In this document: positions 43,268-49,527 of the stretch, one piece after another
How positions within the stretch are numbered: the stretch's first letter is position 1
Layout of the letters: each line of letters opens with the position of its first letter
Made by a program: the position numbers and the translations under genes
Source of the DNA: Chloracidobacterium sp.
GTDB lineage: Bacteria > Acidobacteriota > Blastocatellia > Pyrinomonadales > Pyrinomonadaceae
DNA: 64,000 nt
Assembly (NCBI GenBank): GCA_016716365.1
Contig: JADJWM010000006.1
Location: forward strand, 124,001 to 188,000
Direction of reading: 5' to 3'
Notes under the pieces: model-generated
Seen by the model: the letters and a program-made list of their open reading frames with translations, nothing else
Database searches by the model: none
Told to the model about the DNA's origin: nothing

Positions 43268-43330
43268 ATACGTTGGTCTACATGTTTACGGAACGTCCCA
43301 GAACTCGGCACCTCATTGCGGCCCAAGCCT

Positions 43331-43412
43331 CTTCGGCTCCGCCGATCGATGTGCGGAAAAGCTATGCTTTTCCGCCAGATTCACAAATGTCTCTGCGGCT
43401 CCGCCGCCGCTC
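43331..43412. repeat. Left REP doublet of the RAYT locus (family D)
   Basis: Contains the hairpins GCGGAAAAGC-TAT-GCTTTTCCGC and GCGGCTCCGCCGC. About 70 bases are related, in inverted orientation, to the right doublet at 43954-44038 (shared: TCGATGTGCGGAAAAGCT and CGGCTCCGCCGCCGCTC). Confidence 0.88.
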
Positions 43413-43951
43413 TCACCGCCACTTGATCATCTTATGGTCGGTGATGAACGGCTCGTTTTTCAGGGCCTTTCCATTCCATTGCCGGGCACTCGAATAAAGA
43501 TAATCATTGGGATGCTCAACCAACCCAGCACGGACCGGATTCAAATGAATATAACTTACCTTCTGCAAAAGGTATCTTCTCCGTAGACCTCAAAAGCATT
43601 AGGATGATGTTCGTAAACGGAGTACTTGTGTTTGAAATCGCGCTCCTGAATCCGCAGTTTGGCTAGCGATGTCTCGTAGTCGTTTTCTTTCAAGTGATCC
43701 AGAACCCGCTTCGCCGAGATGCCGTTCAGAAACCGAAGAACATCCTTTATCTTGCGACGGCTGTCGGAGATCACGTGCGTGTGGTCCGGCATAATGACAT
43801 AGGCGAATATCATGATCACCCCAGAGATCCGAGCCTCGTCGAAGGCTTCGCAGACTATTTGTTTGATCGAATCCGAGCGGAAGACCGTTAGTCTTTTATG
43901 CGCGACCGAGGTCAAATAGTAGGCTGGAGTTGTTCTCGATACCTGAAACAT
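43413..43951 (-). pseudogene. REP-associated tyrosine transposase (RAYT), frameshifted
   Basis: Y1/HUH transposase of the RAYT group, read leftwards. The frame from ATG 43951 to the stop at 43556 (131 aa) contains YYLTSVAHKRLTVFRSD and the metal-binding HxH motif in YVIMPDHTHVISD (about residue 55), then RRKIKDVLRFLNGISAKRVLDHL with the usual position of the catalytic helix. It ends early as EDTFCRR. In the +1 frame the rest of the protein continues immediately: LQKVSYIHLNPVRAGLVEHPNDYLYSSARQW...KMIKWR, the typical RAYT C-terminus, with a stop at 43415-43413. The break is at ACCTTTTGC: five T residues instead of four would restore the frame. The gene is flanked by inverted REP doublets. Confidence 0.88.
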
Positions 43952-43953
43952 CG

Positions 43954-44038
43954 AAGAGCGGCGGCAGAGCCGCGAGGCATTTAGATCAAATTACGGAAAA
44001 GCACAGCTTTTCCGCACATCGAACGGCAAAGCCGCTCC
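43954..44038. repeat. Right REP doublet of the RAYT locus (family D)
   Basis: Hairpins GCGGCGGCAGAGCCGC and ACGGAAAAGCACAGCTTTTCCG, inverted with respect to the doublet at 43331-43412. The RAYT start codon abuts its left end. Confidence 0.88.
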
Positions 44039-44138
44039 GTGAAAGGTCGACCAAATACAAGCTCACATACCTTGATAGCACAAAATCCGGTTCCGATCGC
44101 TTGTCGGAGCCGGACCTCAGATAACCAGTTGGAGAAGA

Positions 44139-44564
44139 TCACCCCTTCGTGTTTCGCTCGGCGACGGCCATAAGCTCTTCGGGCATCCATTTTTCCATCA
44201 CCTTTTCTTCGGCTTCGGCTATCCGACGCCCGCGGTTCCGCCAATTCTTTGATGGATCGTCCTCGCGGCCGGACTGTTTCGGATAATTCTCTACCTGCTC
44301 GAGGCTGATGATTATGCCGTGGATCACGTCTTTCCAATCCTCGTTCTGGATGCCGCGGAGCGTGACCGGCAGGCCCGCGGTCCAATCTTCTTCGGGCACG
44401 ATGTTATCGTATTCGGGGATGGTGAGGTAGGCCGTGTCTGGGAACGGCTTGCCCTTGAATTCGCTAACAAGCTGCGAGGCAAGGTCCGAGTAGGTGCCTG
44501 ACGGGTTTTTCGAACGCATCTCGAGCGCTCGCTTGAAGATATCGGTGACGGTTGGGTTGCTCAT
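44139..44564 (-). CDS. Conserved-looking hypothetical protein
   Basis: 141-aa soluble protein that I do not recognise, start ATG 44564. It is hydrophilic, with a helical start (TVTDIFKRALEMRSKNPSGTYSDLASQLVSEFKGKPFPDTAYLTIPEYDNIVPEEDW), a tryptophan-containing middle (QNEDWKDVIHGIIISLEQVENYPK) and a charged helical end (AEAEEKVMEKWMPEELMAVAERN). There is no signal peptide, membrane segment or known motif. Codon use looks like the chromosome's. It lies between the RAYT locus and a redoxin gene transcribed away from it. Confidence 0.65.
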   Translation of the reverse strand: MSNPTVTDIFKRALEMRSKNPSGTYSDLASQLVSEFKGKPFPDTAYLTIPEYDNIVPEEDWTAGLPVTLRGIQNEDWKDVIHGIIISLEQVENYPKQSGREDDPSKNWRNRGRRIAEAEEKVMEKWMPEELMAVAERNTKG

Positions 44565-44722
44565 AGACGTTGTCCCGACAGATTATCATATTACCCTGCC
44601 GAAACTAATCTCCGGGGACGGAGCCATCGCGGTCCCGGCCACTTGGCGTGCGGACGTGATCTAGCGGCAACTAATCCTTGTTTTCGGCCGTCTGAACCTA
44701 TACGCTTTCATTTGGTGTATTT

Positions 44723-45403
44723 ATGAGTTTTATCAAAGCTTCCCTCATTATTTTGGTCCTTACGTTCGCGGTTGTCGCCCAGGGCGAGCAGGCCCCGATC
44801 GTGGAAAGGGAGTTCGAATACAAGGACTGGACCCTTAAGAATATCGACGGCGGCGAGACAAATCTTCGCAGCTTTGCCCAGGGAAAGAAGCTCGTGATGG
44901 TGGTTTATTGGGCTCCCTGGTGCCTGAACTGGAATCATGACGCGGCGTTCGTCGAGGAACTCCACCAGAAATATTCCAAAGACGGGCTTTCGATCATCGG
45001 TGTCGGCCTCTATGATCCCGTGACCTCGATGAAACGCCATCAGCGGAGCGCAAAACTGACCTTTCCGTCGGTGTATGATTCGACCGCATTGACCGACCGC
45101 CTGACGTCGGACCATTACAACCGCCGCCGTGCCGCCGGCGATACCCGCAAGTGGGGCACGCCATGGTACGTGTTCCTTGAGCCTGAAAAGCTGCTGAAGG
45201 GAGGCGACGTGCTGGCCACGAAGGTCCCGGTAATCAACGGCGAGCTGATCCGACCGGAAGCCGAGAAGTTCATTCGGGAAAAACTCGGGCTTGCCTCGAG
45301 TGCAGCCGCTCCCGGCGGGCTTGCAAAAAGGTTCGAGGCGGCCCCCCTAGCGAAGACCCGCCTCTCGTTCGAAGTTGAAATTTTAGGCCTGCCGGGCCGA
45401 TAA
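44723..45403 (+). CDS. Exported TlpA-like redoxin lacking the second cysteine
   Basis: 226-aa exported thioredoxin-fold protein, start ATG 44723 with signal peptide MSFIKASLIILVLTFAVVAQG. The thioredoxin domain (about residues 35-165) includes TLKNIDGGETNLRSFAQGKKLVMVVYWAPWCLNW; the normal WCxxC is replaced by WCLNW, so only the first active-site cysteine remains. Such single-cysteine redoxins act as peroxidases or by forming mixed disulfides, or are inactive. GTPWYVFLEPEK holds the conserved cis-proline (TP). The last 50 residues are a low-complexity tail (SSAAAPGGLAKRFEAAP). The convergent small exported protein gene ends 4 bases away. Confidence 0.83.
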   Translation: MSFIKASLIILVLTFAVVAQGEQAPIVEREFEYKDWTLKNIDGGETNLRSFAQGKKLVMVVYWAPWCLNWNHDAAFVEELHQKYSKDGLSIIGVGLYDPVTSMKRHQRSAKLTFPSVYDSTALTDRLTSDHYNRRRAAGDTRKWGTPWYVFLEPEKLLKGGDVLATKVPVINGELIRPEAEKFIREKLGLASSAAAPGGLAKRFEAAPLAKTRLSFEVEILGLPGR

Positions 45404-45407
45404 CGGC

Positions 45408-45929
45408 CTAGGGCATCACGGCCATCGTATCCGTCAGCTTCATCGCCACCTGTCTGAGCGGCTCTTTTGAAGCCACGAACTTTCCGGCGATCGCGCTGTC
45501 CTCGGACAGTGCGCAAAGATTTGCGATCCCCTGGATCTGGGGCAGGTATTTTGTGAGGGCGGGTTTCGTCCGGAAATCCGACTCCAGAATGCGGAGTCCT
45601 TCCCTCAACCCTCTTATCGCAAGGATCACTTTCTGCTTATTTGCCTCGTTCGCGTCGATCACTTCCTGACTGAGGCGTTTGGTCTCGGATTCTTTGTCGA
45701 TATCCTCGATCGCCACGGCGATCGGGCCCATCTTATCGACGAACGTGTTTACGTTGTAGAGCTGATTGGAGACCTTCTGTTTCGCGGCGGCGACTTCGGG
45801 CGTTGCAACCGGCTTCGTTGGTTTCGGGGTCGGCTTTGGAGCCGGCTTTCTGGTCCGCTGGGCCGCGGCCGGGATCGCCATCGAAAGCAGGAGGATCGAG
45901 AAAACTATTGCCAAATGTCCGCGTTTCAT
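45408..45929 (-). CDS. Small exported hypothetical protein
   Basis: 173-aa exported protein from ATG 45929, which opens with a signal peptide (MKRGHLAIVFSILLLSMAIPAAAQ); the frame extends to ATG 45971 but that would bury the signal sequence. After cleavage there is a positively charged proline-rich stretch (RKPAPKPTPKPTKPVATPE) typical of periplasmic spacer or wall-spanning segments, then a helical domain of about 115 residues (QLYNVNTFVDKMGPIAVAIEDIDKE, AIRGLREGLRILESDF, LCALSEDSAIAGKFVASKEPLRQVAMKLTDTM). No family recognised. It diverges from lipB with about 50 bases between starts. Confidence 0.72.
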   Translation of the reverse strand: MKRGHLAIVFSILLLSMAIPAAAQRTRKPAPKPTPKPTKPVATPEVAAAKQKVSNQLYNVNTFVDKMGPIAVAIEDIDKESETKRLSQEVIDANEANKQKVILAIRGLREGLRILESDFRTKPALTKYLPQIQGIANLCALSEDSAIAGKFVASKEPLRQVAMKLTDTMAVMP

Positions 45930-45978
45930 CACTGCCCTTGCCTGTTCAATATCCAATAAACATCTTATCATAAACGTT

Positions 45979-46650
45979 ATGCGGGAGCGGTTGTTGGAAG
46001 TTCACAGGCTCGGGCGCGTTGCCTACCAAGAGGCCCTCGACCTTCAGAAAGAGCTTCAGCAGCGGGTGATCGACGAGCGACTGCTGGACCATATTCTGCT
46101 GCTTGAACACCCTCATACTTTTACTATCGGCCGCAGGTCCAAACAGGCCGGCGTATTGGCGACCGCCGAGATGCTCAGGGCGTTGGGCGTCGAGGTGTTC
46201 GAAACGGACCGCGGCGGCAAGGTCACCTATCACGGCATCGGGCAGGTGGTGGGGTATCCGATAATCAACCTTTCGCCGGACCGGGAGGACGTTCATAAAT
46301 ATGTCCGCGATCTGGAGGAAGTGCTGATCCGGACGCTGGGCGATCTGGGCATCGACGCCTTTCGGATCGAGGGATTGACGGGTGTTCACACGGCCGAAGG
46401 CAAGGTCGCCGCCATCGGGATCCACATCAAACGCTGGGTGACGACGCACGGATTTGCGCTTAACGTAAACACGGACCTCAGCTATTTTAACTGGATAATT
46501 GCCTGCGAGGGCGAGCCGGTCACGTCCGTCGAAAGGCTGCTCGGACGCGAGGTGCCGCTGGCCGAGGTTGAAGAGCTCATTATCGGGAACTTCGCCGCAG
46601 TATTCGGGATGAAGGCCGCGGCCGCACCCGCTGGCCAGGCCGCTGCATGA
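45979..46650 (+). CDS. lipB: Octanoyltransferase LipB
   Basis: 223-aa enzyme that transfers octanoate from acyl carrier protein to lipoyl domains, first step of lipoic acid synthesis. Start taken at ATG 45979; the frame is open further upstream but overlaps the divergent gene. Family motifs: LLEHPHTFTIGRRS (about residues 38-51), ETDRGGKVTYHGIGQVVGYPI (about 75-95), and TGVHTAEGKVAAIGIHIKRWVTTHGFALNV (about 133-162). The catalytic lysine is K142 in EGKVAAIG and the catalytic cysteine C176 in WIIACEGEP. Length is normal. lipA is not in the window. The lipoprotein gene at 46730 follows. Confidence 0.95.
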   Translation: MRERLLEVHRLGRVAYQEALDLQKELQQRVIDERLLDHILLLEHPHTFTIGRRSKQAGVLATAEMLRALGVEVFETDRGGKVTYHGIGQVVGYPIINLSPDREDVHKYVRDLEEVLIRTLGDLGIDAFRIEGLTGVHTAEGKVAAIGIHIKRWVTTHGFALNVNTDLSYFNWIIACEGEPVTSVERLLGREVPLAEVEELIIGNFAAVFGMKAAAAPAGQAAA

Positions 46651-46729
46651 AAGCGGACCGCTGCGGCCCCCGCCGATGATAGAACCGAAACCGTTCGCCG
46701 GCCCATAAGACGAATTTTTTGGAGGAAGA

Positions 46730-47740
46730 ATGCAAAAGACGAAGATATTAGCCTTTTTGATAACTATTGCCTTCGCAATGGGATGCGGCCCTGACCCCTC
46801 CCAGAACTCGAACACCGCGAACACGGGCGGGAACGTGAATTCCGAGCCGGATGCGAACCGCGGCACGATCACGATCGCCGAACGCCCCGCCAAGATCAAG
46901 GAAATGATGGCGGCACGTGGTGAACAGGATTCGGCGGCCCCGACGCTGGAGATCGTGTCGCCCGCGGCCGGTTCGACCATAAACAGCAGCACCGTAAAGG
47001 TCCGCTTAAAACTCGGCGGCGACCTGAAGGGCTATATGCCGGGCATGGACCCTCAGACCAGGATGGGGAATCATATCCACGTGATCCTCGACAACCAGCC
47101 GTATGAGGCCTATTACAACCTTCGGCGGGAGTTCGAACTGTGGAACGTTGCCGACGGCGAGCACACACTCCGCGTCTTTGCCTCGCGGCCGTGGCATGAA
47201 AGTTATAAGAACGAAGGTTCGTTCCAAATGGTGCGCTTTACCGTGAAAGGAGGCAAGGCCGACGCCTCGAAGCCGACCACCACCAGCACCGGGAACACGA
47301 TGGCGGATCCCGCGGCGGCGGCGAATGCCAATGCAGTTCCGGCCCCTCCGCCGACCGACGGGCCTCGCCCCGGCATCGAAGGCAAGAAGATGCAGAATTC
47401 GGCGGCCGGCCAGGCCGACCCTTCAAAGCCGCTGCTCACGTTCAGCCGCCCGAAGGGCGAATATAGGGATGCCGATGCCGATGCGATAATGGTCGACTTC
47501 TGGCTTGCCAACGCAAAGCTTGTCGGCGACGGAGGCGATTATCGCGTACGGTATTCAATTAACGGCGGCGAGGCGCGTTTCATCGATAAATGGGAGCCGA
47601 TCTGGGTATCGGGCGTGCCTGCAGGCCGGGCATTCATCACGCTCGAGCTTGTGGATAAGAACGGCGGCCTGGTCGACAACGGCGGGTATAATTCGACCAC
47701 CGGTTACTTCATGGTGCTGAAGCCAGCGCCTCAAAACTAG
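46730..47740 (+). CDS. Uncharacterised lipoprotein
   Basis: 336-aa lipoprotein, start ATG 46730 with a strong ribosome-binding site (GGAGGA, 4 bases upstream). Signal peptide MQKTKILAFLITIAFAMGC ends in lipobox AMGC (C19). An asparagine-rich low-complexity linker follows (NSNTANTGGNVNSE). Two related beta-domains are visible: PTLEIVSPAAGSTINSSTVKVRLKLGGDLKGY...MGNHIHVILDNQPYEAYYNLRREFELWNVADGEHTLRVFASRPWHESYKN, and LTFSRPKGEYRDADADAIMVDFWLANAKL...YRVRYSINGGEARFIDKWEPIWVSGVPAGRAFITLELVDKNGG. Each resembles an Ig-like domain ending in 'G.H.L..', connected by an alanine/proline-rich spacer. Function unknown; surface or periplasmic role. Confidence 0.78.
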   Translation: MQKTKILAFLITIAFAMGCGPDPSQNSNTANTGGNVNSEPDANRGTITIAERPAKIKEMMAARGEQDSAAPTLEIVSPAAGSTINSSTVKVRLKLGGDLKGYMPGMDPQTRMGNHIHVILDNQPYEAYYNLRREFELWNVADGEHTLRVFASRPWHESYKNEGSFQMVRFTVKGGKADASKPTTTSTGNTMADPAAAANANAVPAPPPTDGPRPGIEGKKMQNSAAGQADPSKPLLTFSRPKGEYRDADADAIMVDFWLANAKLVGDGGDYRVRYSINGGEARFIDKWEPIWVSGVPAGRAFITLELVDKNGGLVDNGGYNSTTGYFMVLKPAPQN

Positions 47741-47782
47741 CCTTGAAAGGCATCTTTCGCGTCGAGTGCCTCCGAACCTTTT

Positions 47783-48103
47783 ATGAACTGGATCTACCTA
47801 GGCATCGCGGGGTTGCTTGAGATCGCCTGGGCGATCGGGCTGAAATACACCGAAGGGTGGACAAGGCTTGTGCCGAGCGTCATCACCGGCGTGCTTTTGG
47901 TCGCGAGCTTCTACTTTCTGTCGCTCGCGGTCAAGACGCTGCCGATCGGAACAGCGTACGCGGTTTGGACCGGTATCGGCACGGTCGGGGCCGCGATTCT
48001 CGGGATGGTCCTGTTCGATGAACCGCGCGACGCCCTGAGGATAGTATTCATCGCGTTGATCATTGCAGGGATCGCCGGCCTGAAGGCGACCTCGACTTCC
48101 TGA
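47783..48103 (+). CDS. SMR-family exporter, SugE/Gdx type
   Basis: 106-aa four-TM small multidrug resistance protein, start ATG 47783. The segment GLLEIAWAIGLKYTEGWTRLVPS contains the essential glutamate (E13) and the GLKYTEGWTR sequence characteristic of the SugE/Gdx branch, which exports guanidinium ions rather than the polyaromatic cations of EmrE. Other TM segments: SVITGVLLVASFYFLSLAVKTL, GTAYAVWTGIGTVGAAILGMVLF and ALRIVFIALIIAGIAGLKAT. I looked for a guanidine riboswitch in the 42 bases upstream and the gap is too short. It works as an antiparallel homodimer, so a single gene is enough. Confidence 0.92.
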   Translation: MNWIYLGIAGLLEIAWAIGLKYTEGWTRLVPSVITGVLLVASFYFLSLAVKTLPIGTAYAVWTGIGTVGAAILGMVLFDEPRDALRIVFIALIIAGIAGLKATSTS

Positions 48104-48181
48104 TGAAGCAGCCCGGGCGTTGGGGAGGGCGAAATGCCCAACGTATCGATCGCGCCCTTTTTCAAGCGCGGGCTTCCGCAT
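48104..48181. repeat. Family B palindromic repeat, degenerate copy
   Basis: GAAGCAGCCCGGGCG at the left and CGCGGGCTTCCGC at the right pair imperfectly, as in the copy at 40795-40873. An inner perfect hairpin CGTTGGG / CCCAACG (near 48118-48141) is included. Directly after the SMR exporter gene. Confidence 0.7.
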
Positions 48182-48291
48182 ATGAACTTGCGGACGCAGG
48201 CAAATTCACTTAACCTCGATTATTCGAAAAATTTAGTTTAGCCGAGCCCACGTGCGGGCCTGCGACACGTTGGGCTGATGAAATTTTGCTT

Positions 48292-49032
48292 ATGCGACGC
48301 GATATTACCTCGTGGTACAGCCACAATCTCAACATGGACATGCCGCTGGTGGCATACGGGCATGCGGGCTATCCGCTGCTGATGTTCCCGACGGCGGCGG
48401 CCGATTACCTTGAATACGAACGCTTTTATTTGGTCGATTCGATCAAATCCTTTATCGAGAGCGGCCTGATCCGTGCATATTCGATCAACTCGGTAAATAA
48501 GTACAGCCTGCTCAACCGCGAATCGCACCCGGCGTGGAAGGTCGAGATGCTCCAGCGATATGACCGCTACATCGTCGATGAGGTCCTGCCATTGATCCGA
48601 AACGAATGCGGCGATGATGCCAGGCCGTTGACGACCGGAGCGAGCCTCGGGGCGTTTCTTGCCGCGAACACCTATTTCAAGCACTCCGATCTCTTTCGCG
48701 GAACGATCGCGATGAGCGGCAGCTACGACATCTACAACTACCTTGACAAGGGCTTCTACGACGACAACGTTTATTTCAACAACCCGGCAATGTACCTGCC
48801 TAAACTTAATGACGACTACCACTTGCCGCGTCTCCGCAAGGCCGACTCGATCGTAATCGTCTCGGGCCAGGGAAACTACGAGGCCCCGGAACGCAGCCGC
48901 GACCTTTCCGGAATTCTTCATTCAAAGGGGATCCCGCACCTGCTTGAGTTATGGGGTCACGACGTGAACCATGACTGGCCCTGGTGGCGAAAGATGCTGC
49001 CGTATTATCTGGGACGGTTCTGTGAAGGATGA
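48292..49032 (+). CDS. Alpha/beta-hydrolase esterase (esterase D/Pfam Esterase-like)
   Basis: 246-aa cytoplasmic alpha/beta hydrolase from ATG 48292 (MRRDITSWYSHNLNMDMPLVAYGHAGYPLLMFPTAAADYLEYE). The nucleophile elbow is GASLG at about residues 120-124 (TTGASLGAFLAANTYFKHSDLF), the acid is probably in VIVSGQGNYE, and the catalytic histidine in LWGHDVNHDWPWWRKMLPYYL near the end. The N-terminal STRANDs and lack of a signal peptide match the small putative-esterase family (FrmB/YbbA-like) seen next to unrelated genes in many bacteria. Substrate unknown. Its stop codon lies inside a heptamer-repeat array. Confidence 0.87.
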   Translation: MRRDITSWYSHNLNMDMPLVAYGHAGYPLLMFPTAAADYLEYERFYLVDSIKSFIESGLIRAYSINSVNKYSLLNRESHPAWKVEMLQRYDRYIVDEVLPLIRNECGDDARPLTTGASLGAFLAANTYFKHSDLFRGTIAMSGSYDIYNYLDKGFYDDNVYFNNPAMYLPKLNDDYHLPRLRKADSIVIVSGQGNYEAPERSRDLSGILHSKGIPHLLELWGHDVNHDWPWWRKMLPYYLGRFCEG

Positions 49033-49096
49033 GGGGTGAAGGATGAGGGATGAGGGCGGAAGGATGAAGGCGGAAGGATGAAGGATGAAGGCGGAA
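49027..49096. repeat. Heptamer array GGATGAA/GGATGAG/GGCGGAA, right-flank copy of the esterase gene
   Basis: Ten consecutive 7-base units (GGATGAG, GGGTGAA, GGATGAG, GGATGAG, GGCGGAA, GGATGAA, GGCGGAA, GGATGAA, GGATGAA, GGCGGAA). The esterase stop codon is within unit 1. It is the inverse of the array at 49451-49527. Confidence 0.95.
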
Positions 49097-49450
49097 TGCC
49101 AATTGTCGTTCAGGACCGTCGGGCCTTGACCTTTTTTGCGATAGTCACGAGTCTCGGGTCAGCTCGGTTCGTTTGGCGGGCAAGCTTGCGTTCAGAGCCT
49201 CCTCGACGGGCAATTATCGCGAGGATTCGTCTCGCAAAATCGAACGCGTCTTGACCTTGCTGATAAAATCTGCATTGACAGGCACTGAGAAAGCCTCAAT
49301 ATTGGCACCCGGCGAGGTGCCAGCGTGCGAGTTGACGGCCGATTACCTAGCAGAGCCGTGAAGTGGAAGCGAATCATAAAGGTTAAGGACACGAAGACCG
49401 AAAAGTTTTAGCCTCCTTTTCAGGTCTCCTTCAAGGCCGGAGTATCCTGT
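49097..49450. other. Gene-free spacer between two inverted heptamer arrays
   Basis: 354 bases with no convincing ORF (two ORFs of about 60 codons have no protein-like features). Bounded on both sides by inverted heptamer arrays, so the whole could fold into one long hairpin. It may be the remnant of a lost element; no transposase remains. Confidence 0.6.
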
Positions 49451-49527
49451 TTCATCCCTCATCCCTCATCCTTCATCCTTCATCCTTCATCCTTCATCCC
49501 TCATCCTTCCGCCTTCATCCTTCACTC
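49451..49527. repeat. Heptamer array TTCATCC/CTCATCC
   Basis: Eleven consecutive 7-base units: TTCATCC, CTCATCC (x2), TTCATCC (x4), CTCATCC, TTCCGCC, TTCATCC, TTCACTC. The PBP1a stop codon (49524-49522) lies in the last unit. Inverse complement of the array at 49027-49096. Confidence 0.95.

Noticed and set aside
47741..47782. Guanidine riboswitch before the SugE-type gene
   Set aside because: The 42-base gap is too short and lacks the conserved riboswitch cores.
49027..49527. CRISPR or phage-derived tandem repeats in the heptamer arrays
   Set aside because: Units are 7 bases without spacers; they are simple tandem repeats in inverted pairs.
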